A stretch of DNA of 64,000 bases from Paenibacillus ihbetae (GCF_002741055.1 NZ_CP016809.1:930001-994000); one strand, 5' to 3'. Counted from the first letter of the stretch, positions 8,090 to 16,768 are shown. The notes: a model not told the origin generated them from the letters alone. Numbers and translations: made by a program.

Positions 8090-9268
8090 CTAGTGATGAT
8101 TGGCCCGCACCAGATGCCTGAGCACTTCGGCGGCCGATTGCCATAAGGACAAGGCAGCTCCCTGCGCGGATGCGCTTCTTGACTTCTGCAAGGCAGTCGG
8201 CGGCTCGGGAAGTCTGGCTCCTTGCTCGTATACAGGAACTTTGCCGATGCTGATGCCGTCCAGCAGCAGCTCGATGTGTCCCCGCAGCCCGAAGGACACA
8301 TCCGGCGAGCTTTGTTTGTGAAGAACGAGCCTTTTGACTAGCCGGGCTTCCTCGTCATGGGTGAACGCATACTGAAATATGCTTCCTGTGACGAGTGTGT
8401 AACCTTGGATTTTTTGTCCTTTCTCGATCACCTGCTTTAGCGGAAAATGCTTGAAGCCGTAATCGAGCATATTGGCATGGTCATTCCAATCATTGCCGTC
8501 GTTAAGCGTAACCGCGGCGATCTGCTGACCGTTTCGCGTGGCAGAGCTGACCAGGCAGCGGAACGCTTTCTTCGTAAAACCGGTCTTAACACCGTCGGCC
8601 CCTTCGTAAAGGTGCAGCATTTTATTTTTGTTATCCCATTTGTAATCCCAGGACTCGTTCGGGTTCGGCGCCCGCTTGGTCGGGGTCTTCACGATTTCTT
8701 TGAACGTCGGGTTCTGAAGCGCATAGGCGGTCATCCTGGCGACATCGTTGGCGGAGGAATAGTGCTCGTCATGATCCAGCCCGTGCGGATTCATAAAATG
8801 CGTGTTGGTCAACCCGAGCTCCTGCGCCTTCTGATTCATCAGCAGGACGAAGCCTTCCTCCGTCCCCCCCACATGCTCTGCAATGGCGGTGGCGGCGTCA
8901 TTGCCCGAACGAAGCATTAAGCCGTAGAGCAGGTTTTCCAATGTCATCTCCTCGCCAAGCTTCAAGAAGAGGGAGGAGCCCTCCTTGGCAAATGCGTTCT
9001 TCGAAACCGTGACCCGGTCGCTCAGCTTGCCGTGCTCGATGGCAACGATCGCCGTCATGATTTTGGTAAGGCTGGCAATCCGCAGCCGCTTGTCCCCGTT
9101 CTTGCTGTACAGAAGCCTGCCGGATGTGACATCGATCAACGCGGCAGCCTGGGCGTGATTGGCCGGCCCCCCCTCATGATCCGCATAGGCAGGACCGGCG
9201 GCGGCCATTAGGCAAACCACCAGCAGTATGGATAACAAGGACTTGCATGTCGTCCGTTTCATTTTCAT
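8090..9268 (-). CDS. dacB: Sporulation D-alanyl-D-alanine carboxypeptidase (PBP5*)
   Basis: Exported class C low-molecular-weight penicillin-binding protein, 392 aa. A signal peptide with AYADHE cleavage context spans about residues 1-29. Active-site motifs are SLTK (S66-K69), SGN (121-123) and KTG (228-230), followed by the C-terminal PBP5 beta domain. Its position directly upstream of spmAB matches B. subtilis dacB, which trims cortex peptidoglycan cross-links during spore formation in the mother cell. GGAGG precedes the ATG, and a matching sigma-E promoter lies upstream. Confidence 0.9.
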   Translation of the reverse strand: MKMKRTTCKSLLSILLVVCLMAAAGPAYADHEGGPANHAQAAALIDVTSGRLLYSKNGDKRLRIASLTKIMTAIVAIEHGKLSDRVTVSKNAFAKEGSSLFLKLGEEMTLENLLYGLMLRSGNDAATAIAEHVGGTEEGFVLLMNQKAQELGLTNTHFMNPHGLDHDEHYSSANDVARMTAYALQNPTFKEIVKTPTKRAPNPNESWDYKWDNKNKMLHLYEGADGVKTGFTKKAFRCLVSSATRNGQQIAAVTLNDGNDWNDHANMLDYGFKHFPLKQVIEKGQKIQGYTLVTGSIFQYAFTHDEEARLVKRLVLHKQSSPDVSFGLRGHIELLLDGISIGKVPVYEQGARLPEPPTALQKSRSASAQGAALSLWQSAAEVLRHLVRANHH

Positions 9269-9302
9269 TATTTTTTCCTCCGGTGTTCAGAAATCTTGTA
9301 CA

Positions 9303-9331
9303 AGTATATGTTGTCCCACCCGAAAGTATGT
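9303..9331 (-). promoter_or_regulatory. Sigma-E promoter for dacB-spmAB
   Basis: Minus-strand ACATACT, 14 bases, then CATATACT; the -10 matches the sigma-E consensus CATAYAHT fully. It lies about 35 bases upstream of the dacB start. B. subtilis dacB is known to be sigma-E dependent. Confidence 0.7.
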
Positions 9332-9339
9332 CCACATGC

Positions 9340-9376
9340 AAAAATCCCCTGTTCGCTTCAAGCGAGAGGGGATTTG
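9340..9376 (-). terminator. Intrinsic terminator after ytfJ
   Basis: Minus-strand AATCCCCTCTCGCTT loops back to AAGCGAACAGGGGATT and is followed by TTTGC. It ends the ytfIJ unit before the dacB promoter. Confidence 0.8.
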
Positions 9377-9387
9377 CTAAGCGCCGT

Positions 9388-9837
9388 TTAGTACGCCGAC
9401 ACGTTACCGCCGTTGTTGGCATTGGCGTTGCTGCCTGATTGGAACATCGCCTGGATTTGCTCCAGCAAATACGGGGTCGCATCAATGATGCGCTCGAACA
9501 GATGCGTTTGATTGTCGAGCGGAACGATGTGGACGCCCTCCTTGCCTACGACAAGGAACGCAATCGGTCTGATGGATACGCCGCCGCCGCTTCCGCCGCC
9601 AAACGGATGCGTGGATGAATGGCCGTGCATCCCGTCTGCGGAATGGCGAGTGCCTCCGGCTTCAATGTTGTAGTCGCTTCCGCCGGCCGCAAAGCCAAAC
9701 GCCACTTTACTGATTGGCAAAATTACGCTGCCGTCAGGTGTGTTTACGGGGTCGCCAACGATCGTATTCACGTCCACCATTCCCTTGATGTTCTCCATCG
9801 CGGTTTGCATCAAGCCTTGAATAGGGTGTTCTGCCAT
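9388..9837 (-). CDS. ytfJ: Sporulation protein YtfJ (GerW family)
   Basis: 149-aa protein of the GerW/YtfJ family. It has the conserved core VGDPVNTPDGSVILPISKVAFGF, a glycine-rich stretch (GGGSGGG) and a hydrophobic SIRPIAFLVV strand. In B. subtilis the homologue is made in the forespore and is needed for a normal response to germinants. The Asn/Gly-rich C-terminal tail is low complexity. The gene overlaps the end of ytfI by 28 bases. Confidence 0.92.
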   Translation of the reverse strand: MAEHPIQGLMQTAMENIKGMVDVNTIVGDPVNTPDGSVILPISKVAFGFAAGGSDYNIEAGGTRHSADGMHGHSSTHPFGGGSGGGVSIRPIAFLVVGKEGVHIVPLDNQTHLFERIIDATPYLLEQIQAMFQSGSNANANNGGNVSAY

Positions 9838-10499
9838 GATCTAACTCCTCCTTTCACCTTTAACACGCGAACTATGAATACCAGTCCAGCAACCATAGCT
9901 TTTCCGAAGGAGATTTTCGCTATGCAGTTCAGCTCTGTGGAAAAATGCGGCGGGCCGTTAAAGCGGGGGACGACATCGACGGCCGGCTTCTCTTCCATAA
10001 TCAGACGGTAGGACAACCAGCCGAGCACGGTATGCTTGACGGCGTGCAGCAGCCCGGAAGCGACGGCCGTATCGGCAGCATGCTCAAGGGCCACCTCCGT
10101 CGACCACCGGATATCCCGAAGATGGACGTTTGCCAGCGTTTGCCGCACCCATTTCTTGAATCCTTTGGTGGCCATTATAGCGCTTGAATACTGCCGAAAC
10201 CGAATGGTTCGGCTTGCTGGTTTCTGATCCGCCTGTTCGTCCTCGTCCTGTCCAAATGTCATCCCCTGCTTGAATACCGATTCCTGGTTGAATTCAATAC
10301 CGCCGTTCGCCAGATGAAAGGGCAGATCATAGATCCGCTTGATCAATCCATAGACCATCTTTACCTCGGCATGCAGCTTGTATTCATTTTTTCGCATGAC
10401 CATGTCCAGCCGAATCGTCACGGCCGAGTTCAACAGGATGACAGCCAGTACAATGAGCAGCACCCCAAGTCCGATCGCAATATAAATCCAAATGCTCAC
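9810..10499 (-). CDS. ytfI: DUF2953 membrane-anchored protein YtfI
   Basis: 229-aa protein of the DUF2953 family with one N-terminal helix (about residues 4-26) and a soluble remainder. A second weak hydrophobic segment is present near the C-terminus. The GTG start has GGGGGTTACGCTT in front. The pairing with ytfJ is conserved in spore formers, which suggests a forespore role; the molecular function is unknown. Confidence 0.85.
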   Translation of the reverse strand: MSIWIYIAIGLGVLLIVLAVILLNSAVTIRLDMVMRKNEYKLHAEVKMVYGLIKRIYDLPFHLANGGIEFNQESVFKQGMTFGQDEDEQADQKPASRTIRFRQYSSAIMATKGFKKWVRQTLANVHLRDIRWSTEVALEHAADTAVASGLLHAVKHTVLGWLSYRLIMEEKPAVDVVPRFNGPPHFSTELNCIAKISFGKAMVAGLVFIVRVLKVKGGVRSWQNTLFKA

Positions 10500-10701
10500 A
10501 AGCGTAACCCCCAGAAACGAGCTTAATATAATGCATCCGCTTGGCTTAGTATGGCAAATCGCCAGGTAAATGATGCGAACCTGTTCCGTTCCTTCCCATC
10601 ACGTCGCAGGGGTAACCAATGGACCGTGCCCCAATTTAATCACTTGAGGTGGTTAAGCGGATCGAACCAACGGCTTGTGGGAAAGGAAAGCGATGCAACG
10701 T
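10500..10701. other. Intergenic region between ytfI and the scpB terminator
   Basis: About 200 bases with no convincing gene. The part next to ytfI has CATTATA about 45 bases before its start, which resembles a sigma-G/F -10 element, but no good -35 goes with it. The remainder shows nothing recognisable. Confidence 0.4.
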
Positions 10702-10734
10702 AAAAATCCCGAGCAGTTTTTCCGCTCGGGATTT
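10702..10734 (-). terminator. Intrinsic terminator after scpB
   Basis: Minus-strand AAATCCCGAGCGG and TGCTCGGGATTT form a stem followed by TTACG with a short T-run. It lies 30 bases past the scpB stop. Confidence 0.85.
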
Positions 10735-10763
10735 CAGTATCTTCATATAACGTCCATTGTCGA

Positions 10764-11369
10764 TCAATTCTCCACATCATCAAATGTCAGCTGGTGACCG
10801 TCCAGCTTATCAAACAGCAATTGCGTCTCTTCCTCAAGCGACTCCGCATCCTCAAATTGGGACGGCTCCGGCAAATCCTTAATGCTGGCAAGCCCGAAAT
10901 AGTCGAGGAATGATTTCGTCGTGCCGTACAAAATCGGTCTGCCGATCGCTTCTGCCCGGCCCACCTCCTCAATCAAGCCTTTGGTGGTCAGCGTATGAAT
11001 CGCCCGCTCGGATTTGACGCCGCGGATCTCCTCGATGTCAACCCGGGTGATCGGCTGTCTGTAAGCGACGATGGATAGCGTTTCGAGCGCCGCCTGGGAT
11101 AGGGAGGAGCGCGAAGGCGAATAGGCCAGACGTTCGAAGTATGGCGCATGCTCCGCCAGCGTCGCCATCTTGTAGCTGCCGGCGATCTGAACGATCTGCA
11201 AGCCCCGCTCCTGGCGCGCCCACTCCTCCTTCATATCCTCCAGCGCTTCCTCAACCAACCCCGTGGACTGCTCCGTAATCTCGGCGACCTGCTTGACCGA
11301 CAAACCTTCCTCGCCGGCCAAGAACAGCAGTCCCTCAATAATCGATTTCAGCTTCGGATAATCCATCAA
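10764..11369 (-). CDS. scpB: Segregation and condensation protein ScpB
   Basis: Winged-helix (kite) subunit of the SMC-ScpA-ScpB condensin, which organises and separates the chromosome origins. The 201-aa protein shows the family hallmarks SIIEGLLFLAGEEGLS at the N-terminus, LETLSIVAYRQPITRVDIEEIRG in the middle and a GRPILYGTT loop. A TTG at 11369 has GAGGGG 9 bases in front, while the next codon is an ATG; either may be used. It overlaps the end of scpA by 35 bases. Confidence 0.95.
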   Translation of the reverse strand: MMDYPKLKSIIEGLLFLAGEEGLSVKQVAEITEQSTGLVEEALEDMKEEWARQERGLQIVQIAGSYKMATLAEHAPYFERLAYSPSRSSLSQAALETLSIVAYRQPITRVDIEEIRGVKSERAIHTLTTKGLIEEVGRAEAIGRPILYGTTKSFLDYFGLASIKDLPEPSQFEDAESLEEETQLLFDKLDGHQLTFDDVEN

Positions 11370-12126
11370 TGCGTTCTTCCCCTCTCCATTCCATCACAAT
11401 ATCCTCAAAGAGCCGCTCCTGATAGCAAACGATCTGCTTCATCTTCATCAATTCCAATATCGCCAGGAAGGTAACCACGATTTCATGCCGCTCCATCTCC
11501 TCGTGAAGCAGCTTGGAGAAGAGCACCCTTCCCCCCGGCCCCGCCTGCTCGAGCGTATCGATCACCTGGCGGATCCGATCCTTAACCGATATTTCATCGC
11601 GCTGAATCCGGGCATACGACGTTCGTCTTACGGCTTTGCTTAAGGCTTTCTGGAATGCCCGGATCAAATCGGCAACGTGGAGCCCTTCGACCGGATTCTC
11701 TTGGGCTTCCGGCATGTAGGGCGTTAAATCCTCCGCCTCTTTCGAGTAAATCATGCTCCGCTCCCATTCTCTCTCGTGCAGATGCCGAGCAATTCCCTTA
11801 TATTTACGATATTCGATCAGCCGCTGAACGAGCTCCGCTCTCGGATCCACGTCTTCCTCTTCGTAAAAATCAAACTCGTCCATCTCGATAACCGGAGGCT
11901 TTGGAAGCAGCAGCTTCGATTTAATAGACAGCAGCGTCGCCGCCATCACCAGAAATTCACTTGTAATTTCAAGCTCCAATTCCTGCATGTTGTGCAGATA
12001 GGCCATGTATTGTTCGGTAATCTCGCTGACGGGGATATCCTGGATGTCGATTTCCGCTCTATCAATGAGGTGAAGCAGCAGATCGAGCGGTCCTTCAAAC
12101 GTCTCCAGCTTATATAATACGCTCAC
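11335..12126 (-). CDS. scpA: Segregation and condensation protein ScpA
   Basis: Kleisin subunit of bacterial condensin, bridging the SMC heads; 263 aa from a GTG at 12126 preceded by GGGAGG. The N-terminal YKLETFEGPLDLLLHLI motif and the C-terminal winged helix (VVTFLAILELMKMKQI) are typical. An acidic linker (FDFYEEEDVDPRAE) joins the halves. Longer readings upstream would run through the ribH terminator and are unlikely. Confidence 0.95.
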   Translation of the reverse strand: MSVLYKLETFEGPLDLLLHLIDRAEIDIQDIPVSEITEQYMAYLHNMQELELEITSEFLVMAATLLSIKSKLLLPKPPVIEMDEFDFYEEEDVDPRAELVQRLIEYRKYKGIARHLHEREWERSMIYSKEAEDLTPYMPEAQENPVEGLHVADLIRAFQKALSKAVRRTSYARIQRDEISVKDRIRQVIDTLEQAGPGGRVLFSKLLHEEMERHEIVVTFLAILELMKMKQIVCYQERLFEDIVMEWRGEERIDGLSEAEIDY

Positions 12127-12144
12127 GGTGAATCCTCCCGCCAT

Positions 12145-12184
12145 AAAAATAAAATGCAGTGCCCTGATGAAAAAGAGCACTACA
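12145..12184 (-). terminator. Intrinsic terminator after ribH
   Basis: Minus-strand TGTAGTGC pairs with GCACTGCA (one G-T pair) around a 14-base loop, followed by TTTTATTTTT. It ends the riboflavin operon just before scpA. Confidence 0.7.
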
Positions 12185-12195
12185 TTAAATAAGCA

Positions 12196-12663
12196 CTATT
12201 TTAAGCTTTTCGTCAAGTTTGCCATTTCGATCGCCGCCATCGCGGAATCCCAGCCTTTGTTGCCAGCCTTCGTTCCGGCGCGCTCGACCGCCTGCTCGAT
12301 GTTCTCCGTCGTCACGACGCCGAAGATGGTTGGCACGCCGGTCTTCAGGTTGATGGCCGACACGCCCTTCGCGACTTCATTGCAGACGTAATCGTAGTGG
12401 GTTGTCGATCCGCGGATGACGGTGCCCAAGGTGATGATCGCATCGTATTTGCCGCTTTCCGCCATTTTTTGGGCGATCAGCGGAATTTCGAATGCGCCCG
12501 GCACCCAAGCTACATCCACTTCATCATCCTGCACGCCGTGGCGCTTCAACGCGTCGAGCGCGCCGCTCAGCAGCTTGCTGGTAATAAATTCATTAAACCG
12601 TCCGACCACGATTCCGTATTTCAAGCCTTCCGATACTAAGTTGCCTTCAAAAATGTTTGCCAT
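12196..12663 (-). CDS. ribH: 6,7-dimethyl-8-ribityllumazine synthase
   Basis: Penultimate enzyme of riboflavin synthesis. It joins the ribityl-pyrimidine with dihydroxybutanone phosphate and forms icosahedral capsids in many bacteria. The 155-aa protein carries the FNEFIT substrate loop, [23 protein letters not shown] with the catalytic histidine, and the VVTTEN turn. The ATG at 12663 has AAAGGATG in front. It is last in ribD-ribE-ribBA-ribH and is separated from ribBA by 549 bases of repeats. Confidence 0.96.
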   Translation of the reverse strand: MANIFEGNLVSEGLKYGIVVGRFNEFITSKLLSGALDALKRHGVQDDEVDVAWVPGAFEIPLIAQKMAESGKYDAIITLGTVIRGSTTHYDYVCNEVAKGVSAINLKTGVPTIFGVVTTENIEQAVERAGTKAGNKGWDSAMAAIEMANLTKSLK

Positions 12664-12756
12664 GGTTATGGACATCCTTTCAAATGGGAGTATTGTTATT
12701 GTTGATGCATGCTGCACTTTTGCGCTCGATGAGCGCTCGTTGATGCCTATCGATTT

Positions 12757-12889
12757 CTGTCCGCTGCGCGTCGGATGCAGCTTCCGATCGCTGTTGTCAC
12801 CGGATTCCCTGAACGACTCATATACAAGGTAGGAATCCGGCGGCAAAGGCGAACGCTTCGCTTCTTCTGCTGCATTCCGCCGCTCCGCT
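12757..12889. repeat. Structured intergenic repeat, copy 1
   Basis: 133 bases, about 95% identical to copy 2 (five substitutions and one single-base indel). On the minus strand the core GCCGCCGGATTCC pairs with GGAATCCGGTGAC, and an outer CGGAATGCAGC pairs with GCTGCATCCG. The whole unit could therefore fold into one long hairpin. Confidence 0.85.
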
Positions 12890-12986
12890 AGGTCCATTCT
12901 GGTAGCAAATGCGGGCTGACTCTTCGAGCTAGTCGGCGTTTGCGAATGCATCATGGACCATTACGCTTGCGGAGTTGGGGATTCGT

Positions 12987-13007
12987 GCCCACCCTAAATT
13001 GGTGGGC
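12987..13007. repeat. Short hairpin between the two repeat copies
   Basis: GCCCACC pairs perfectly with GGTGGGC around a 7-base loop. A weak T-run (CATTTTG) follows on the plus strand only, so it is not a clear terminator for the minus-strand operon. Confidence 0.6.
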
Positions 13008-13065
13008 GCATTTTGAATTGTCCGCTGCGCACCGGATGCAGGTCGCCTGCTTCGATGCTATTTCC

Positions 13066-13199
13066 CTGTCCGCCGCGCCTCGGATGCAGCTTCCGATCGC
13101 TGTTGCCACCGGATTCCCTGAACGACTCATTTACAAGGTAGGAATCCGGCGGCAAAGGGCGAACGCTTCGGTTCTTCTGCTGCATTCCGCCGCTCCGCT
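13066..13199. repeat. Structured intergenic repeat, copy 2
   Basis: 134 bases, same orientation as copy 1 and starting 14 bases past the ribBA stop. It has the same nested inverted arms; the inner arm (GCCGCCGGATTCC with GGAATCCGGTGGC) differs from perfect pairing by one position. Confidence 0.85.
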
Positions 13200-13212
13200 G
13201 GGGCATTTCCCT

Positions 13213-14454
13213 TTAAGAATTGGCGCTCTCGTTCTGCTCCAAATCGTCGAACTTCAGCATATGCCCTAGCTTAGCCTGCTTGGTATGCAGGTACCCGGTA
13301 TTGTCCTCGTTCTCCGGCATTTGGATCGGCACCCGCTCCACAACCTCAAGCCCATATCCCTCAAGGCCCTTGATCTTCCGCGGGTTGTTGGTAAGCAATC
13401 GGATCTTCCGGATGCCGAGATCCTTCAAAATTTGCGCGCCGATGCCGTAATCTCTCAAATCCGCCGGGAAGCCCAGCTTCAGGTTGGCATCGACCGTATC
13501 GAGGCCCTCCTCCTGCAGCTTATAAGCCTTCAGCTTGTTGATCAAGCCGATGCCCCGGCCCTCTTGGCGCATGTACAGCAGTACGCCGTTGCCGGCCTCC
13601 TCAATCTGCCGCAGCGCTGCCTCGAACTGCGGGCCGCAGTCGCAGCGGTGGGAGTGGAAAACATCGCCGGTCAAGCATTCGGAATGGACCCGAACCAGCA
13701 CCGGCTCATCGCCGTTGATCTCTCCTTTGACCAAAGCCACATGCTCTTTGTTGTCGACGTCGTTCGTGTAAGCCACGGCCTGGAATACCCCGTAATCCGT
13801 CGGCATCCGCACCGCCACTTCCCGGTGCACCAGCTTCTCCTTCTCATTGCGGTAATGAATCAGATCCTTGATGCTGATCAGCTTCATCCCGTGTTTCTTC
13901 GATATTTCGATCAGATCCGGCAAGCGCGCCATGGTTCCGTCTTCCTTGATGACTTCGCAGATGACACCGGCAGGATAAGAGCCGCATAGTTTCGCGAGAT
14001 CGACAGCCGCCTCCGTGTGACCTGCCCGGCGAAGGACGCCCCCTTCTTTGGCAATCAACGGAAACATATGGCCCGGCCTGCGGAAATCCGCTGCGGTCGC
14101 ATCCGGATCCATAATGCCGCGAACCGTTACGGAGCGCTCATAGGCCGAAATGCCGGTTGTCGTATCTTTATGGTCAATGGAGACGGTGAAGGCCGTTCCG
14201 TGATAGTCCGTATTTTGGCTTACCATCGGTTTCAGATCCAGCTCCTGAGCCCGCGACTGCGTCATCGGGAGACACACCAGCCCACGCCCTTCCGTAATCA
14301 TGAAATTGATCACCTCGGGGGTTGCCTTGTCGGCCAGAGCGATAAAATCCCCTTCATTCTCGCGGTCCTCATCGTCAACGACGATAACGATCTTCCCTTC
14401 CTTTAAATCCTGCAATGCCTCTTCTATGGGATGAAAAGAAAATCGTTCTTCCAT
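13213..14454 (-). CDS. ribBA: Bifunctional DHBP synthase / GTP cyclohydrolase II
   Basis: Fusion enzyme supplying both riboflavin precursors, 413 aa. The N-terminal RibB half (about residues 1-205) converts ribulose 5-phosphate to dihydroxybutanone phosphate and contains [12 protein letters not shown] and GHTEAAVDL. The C-terminal RibA half (about 206-400) opens GTP and has the zinc cysteines in [17 protein letters not shown] plus QEGRGIG. The ATG at 14454 follows AGGAGGAGTAGGA. Both active sites look intact. It lies 50 bases after ribE. Confidence 0.96.
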   Translation of the reverse strand: MEERFSFHPIEEALQDLKEGKIVIVVDDEDRENEGDFIALADKATPEVINFMITEGRGLVCLPMTQSRAQELDLKPMVSQNTDYHGTAFTVSIDHKDTTTGISAYERSVTVRGIMDPDATAADFRRPGHMFPLIAKEGGVLRRAGHTEAAVDLAKLCGSYPAGVICEVIKEDGTMARLPDLIEISKKHGMKLISIKDLIHYRNEKEKLVHREVAVRMPTDYGVFQAVAYTNDVDNKEHVALVKGEINGDEPVLVRVHSECLTGDVFHSHRCDCGPQFEAALRQIEEAGNGVLLYMRQEGRGIGLINKLKAYKLQEEGLDTVDANLKLGFPADLRDYGIGAQILKDLGIRKIRLLTNNPRKIKGLEGYGLEVVERVPIQMPENEDNTGYLHTKQAKLGHMLKFDDLEQNESANS

Positions 14455-14504
14455 TCCTACTCCTCCTTCTCGTAAATCCGGTTCGGGTCCGTCGGATGCT
14501 CGAA

Positions 14505-15170
14505 TCAAGCAAAGCCGTGCTCGGCTAAATAATCCCGGCTGATCCCCGCTTTGCTCCTTCTTGAGCTGTTTCCGTCGCTGCCGTAATTCAGCAGATGCTC
14601 TACGTATTTGCCCAAAATGTCGCACTCGATGTTAATCGTGTCTCCCGGTCCCTTATAAGCCAGTACCGTTTCGGCAAGCGTGTGGGGAATGATGGAGACG
14701 GTAAAGGAATGCTCCGTCGTTCGAACGACGGTCAGACTGATTCCATCCAGCGTTACGGACCCTTTCGGAAGGATATATTTGAACACATCGTCGTCCGACG
14801 GGGCAATTTCATAGACGACCGCATTCTGGTCGGATCTCACGCTTCGAATCACGCCGACCCCGTCCACATGGCCCTGTACAATATGACCGCCGAATCGTCC
14901 GCCGGCTGCCATGGCCCGTTCCAGATTGACTTTGCTGCCCGGTTGAAGCTGCTTCAGGTTCGTGTTTCGATACGTTTCCGGCATGACATCCACGGTAAAG
15001 CTGTCTTTGTCGATCGTTGTCGCAGTCAAGCAAACACCATTGACGGCGACACTGTCACCAAGCTTTAGATCATCCAGGATCTTCCTTGCCGAAATGCTGA
15101 GCACCATCGCTTCACCTTGGCGGCCGATTCGTCTCATCTCGCCGATCTCTTCAATCAGCCCTGTAAACAT
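14505..15170 (-). CDS. ribE: Riboflavin synthase alpha subunit
   Basis: Disproportionates two lumazine molecules to riboflavin and the ribityl-pyrimidine; 221 aa. Two tandem lumazine-binding barrels are visible: [10 protein letters not shown] with VNGVCLTAT in the first and [12 protein letters not shown] with DGISLTVV in the second. The C-terminal helix (KYVEHLL) serves trimer formation in the family. The B. subtilis gene is also called ribB or ribE. Strong GAAAGGAGG precedes the ATG; the gene is 27 bases after ribD. Confidence 0.96.
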   Translation of the reverse strand: MFTGLIEEIGEMRRIGRQGEAMVLSISARKILDDLKLGDSVAVNGVCLTATTIDKDSFTVDVMPETYRNTNLKQLQPGSKVNLERAMAAGGRFGGHIVQGHVDGVGVIRSVRSDQNAVVYEIAPSDDDVFKYILPKGSVTLDGISLTVVRTTEHSFTVSIIPHTLAETVLAYKGPGDTINIECDILGKYVEHLLNYGSDGNSSRRSKAGISRDYLAEHGFA

Positions 15171-15197
15171 ATCCTGTCCCTCCTTTCATTCAATCGT

Positions 15198-16310
15198 TTA
15201 CGACTTCCATACCGGCTGGCCGGTCACATAAATATTGTCGCCAAGTCTTTGGGTCTCAAGTCCTGTCAGCTCAATCGCTTCGCTCATCAACTCAAACCCG
15301 CTGAACATATAGTTTCCCGGTGCATCGTACCCTCCAATAATCTTCGGGGCAATGAATTGGATAATGCGATCCACCAGTTTGTTTTCCAGCAAGCTTCCGC
15401 TTAAGGTGCCTCCTCCTTCAACAAGAATGGAGGCGATGCCCATGCGACCAAGCTCCATAAGCGCAGCCTTCAGGTCGACTCTAGGGCCAGGGCCACAGAC
15501 CAGAATTTGCACTCCCTGTCCTTCCAGCGCGCTCCGTTTCGCGTTGTCGGCCAGCTCCGTCGTCAGCACCACTGTTTTGGCGGCGCCATCACGCGCTACC
15601 CGACTATCCAAAGGGATGCGAAGCTGCGAGTCCACGATAATTCGTACAGGCTGGAGACCGTCTACGCGGAGTCTCGTCGTCAGCGCTGGGTCGTCCGCAA
15701 TCACGGTGGCCACTCCTACCATGATCCCCTGGTGACGATGCCGGAGGGAGTGCACCAGCTCACGGGACTCCTCATTGGATATCCATTTGCTGTCACCGGT
15801 CTTTGAGGCGATTTTCCCGTCCAGCGTACTGGCTGTTTTTAAGGTGATAAAAGGCAGTCCGGTCGTAATGAACTTGTTGAAGGCTTCATTCAACCGGATC
15901 GCACGCTCTTCGAGGACGCCGGTCGTTACTTCAATGCCCGCAGCCCGCAGCATCTGCAGCCCACGGCCGGCAACCAGCGGATTGGGATCCTGGCAGGCGA
16001 CGACGACACGCTTAACGCCTTCCGCTATGAGTCTTTCGCTGCATGGGGGAGTTGCCCCGTAATGGCTGCAGGGCTCAAGGGTCACGTATACGGTGCTTCC
16101 CGCAGCCTTGCTTCCGGCCATATTCAATGCATGGACCTCAGCATGCGGCATTCCCCGCTCCAGATGGGTCCCGACGCCCGCAAGGGCTCCGTCCTTCACG
16201 ACGACGCAGCCTACGACCGGGTTTATGCCGGTCTGCCCTTGAGCCCGTTCCGCCATATCCAGTGCAAGCGACATATAAAATTCATCGTTGATGATCTCCA
16301 TGACCCCCAT
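15198..16310 (-). CDS. ribD: Riboflavin deaminase/reductase RibD
   Basis: Bifunctional enzyme acting on the GTP cyclohydrolase product: an N-terminal cytidine-deaminase-like zinc domain (HAEVHAL and PCSHYGATPPC) and a C-terminal DHFR-like reductase (KTASTLDGKIA, VEGGGTLSGSLL). About 370 aa. The start is probably the ATG at 16310 preceded by GAAAGGGG; a second ATG at 16301 is also possible. First enzyme gene of the riboflavin operon, directly after the riboswitch terminator. Confidence 0.94.
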   Translation of the reverse strand: MGVMEIINDEFYMSLALDMAERAQGQTGINPVVGCVVVKDGALAGVGTHLERGMPHAEVHALNMAGSKAAGSTVYVTLEPCSHYGATPPCSERLIAEGVKRVVVACQDPNPLVAGRGLQMLRAAGIEVTTGVLEERAIRLNEAFNKFITTGLPFITLKTASTLDGKIASKTGDSKWISNEESRELVHSLRHRHQGIMVGVATVIADDPALTTRLRVDGLQPVRIIVDSQLRIPLDSRVARDGAAKTVVLTTELADNAKRSALEGQGVQILVCGPGPRVDLKAALMELGRMGIASILVEGGGTLSGSLLENKLVDRIIQFIAPKIIGGYDAPGNYMFSGFELMSEAIELTGLETQRLGDNIYVTGQPVWKS

Positions 16311-16325
16311 GCCCCTTTCCAGAAT

Positions 16326-16368
16326 AAAAAAGCCCTGTTTTCGGATTAGCATTCATCCAAAACAGGGC
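16326..16368 (-). terminator. Riboswitch-controlled terminator before ribD
   Basis: Minus-strand GCCCTGTTTT pairs with AAAACAGGGC; a second GGAT/ATCC stack closes the loop, and TTTTTTATT follows. It lies between the FMN aptamer and ribD, so it is the likely expression platform, about 200 bases downstream of the aptamer. Confidence 0.85.
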
Positions 16369-16394
16369 GTAATAAACCAGTTCACTTTACGACA

Positions 16395-16559
16395 TCATAA
16401 ATAACCGTTCGTTCCGAGATTCTCATACAACGACCAAAGAAGCGGCATTAACCTATACACACCCGCTCCGAACATCGTCATATGTGAAAAACTCCACATA
16501 ACGCATGACATCAGAAAGCTAAGACAAGAGATACCTATGGTAAGTGCTCTCAAGTCCAC
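16395..16559 (-). CDS. Possible small membrane protein in the ribD leader
   Basis: A 54-codon frame begins with GTG at 16559, with AGAAGGAACGAAA in front, and ends before the terminator. The product would have a hydrophobic stretch (about residues 6-40, rich in Met, Leu, Ser and Phe) consistent with one helix. The AGAAGGA that would serve as ribosome binding site is the 3' end of the FMN aptamer. I do not recognise a family. It may be a real leader gene, or chance. Confidence 0.3.
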   Translation of the reverse strand: MDLRALTIGISCLSFLMSCVMWSFSHMTMFGAGVYRLMPLLWSLYENLGTNGYL

Positions 16560-16566
16560 TTTCGTT

Positions 16567-16710
16567 CCTTCTCCCATCCAGACTATACTGTCGGTCCCGG
16601 AATTTCACCAGGTCCACCGCATACGATACGTATCCGGGTCACGGACTAAGACGCAGCCGGAGCTGCGATCATCACCGCCGGTAGGGAATTTCACCCTGCC
16701 CCGAAGGATT
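16567..16710 (-). ncRNA. FMN riboswitch (RFN element)
   Basis: On the minus strand the conserved blocks appear in order: CTTCGGGGCAGGGTGAAATT, CCTACCGGCGGTGAT, a variable stem (CAGCTCCGGCTG), AGTCCGTGACCCG, GGTGGACCTGGTGAAATTCC and CCGACAGTATAGTCTGGATG. This is the full RFN aptamer, lying between a sigma-A promoter and ribD. Binding of FMN is known to favour termination. Confidence 0.97.
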
Positions 16711-16739
16711 CATATGAAATTAGCTGTTACTTACGATGA

Positions 16740-16768
16740 ATCTTAACACTCCAAAGACGAAAATGCAA
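16740..16768 (-). promoter_or_regulatory. Sigma-A promoter of the riboflavin operon
   Basis: Minus-strand TTGCAT, 17 bases, TAAGAT. The predicted start point is about 20 bases upstream of the FMN aptamer. Confidence 0.8.

Larger units (their letters stand above)
12664..13212. other. ribBA-ribH intergenic region made largely of repeats
   Basis: The 549-base gap inside an operon that is otherwise tight holds two copies of a 133-base repeat, a third short piece (13019-13045, resembling the repeat edge), and a small hairpin. Open frames run through it on the minus strand, but they are repeat-derived and have no start signals. Confidence 0.7.

Noticed and set aside
12664..12954. Upstream extension of ribH by about 97 codons
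   Set aside because: The extension runs through a repeat element; the ATG at 12663 has its own ribosome binding site and gives the normal family length.
12994..13206. Open frame of 70 codons in the ribBA-ribH gap
   Set aside because: It is composed of the 133-bp repeat and has no start signal.
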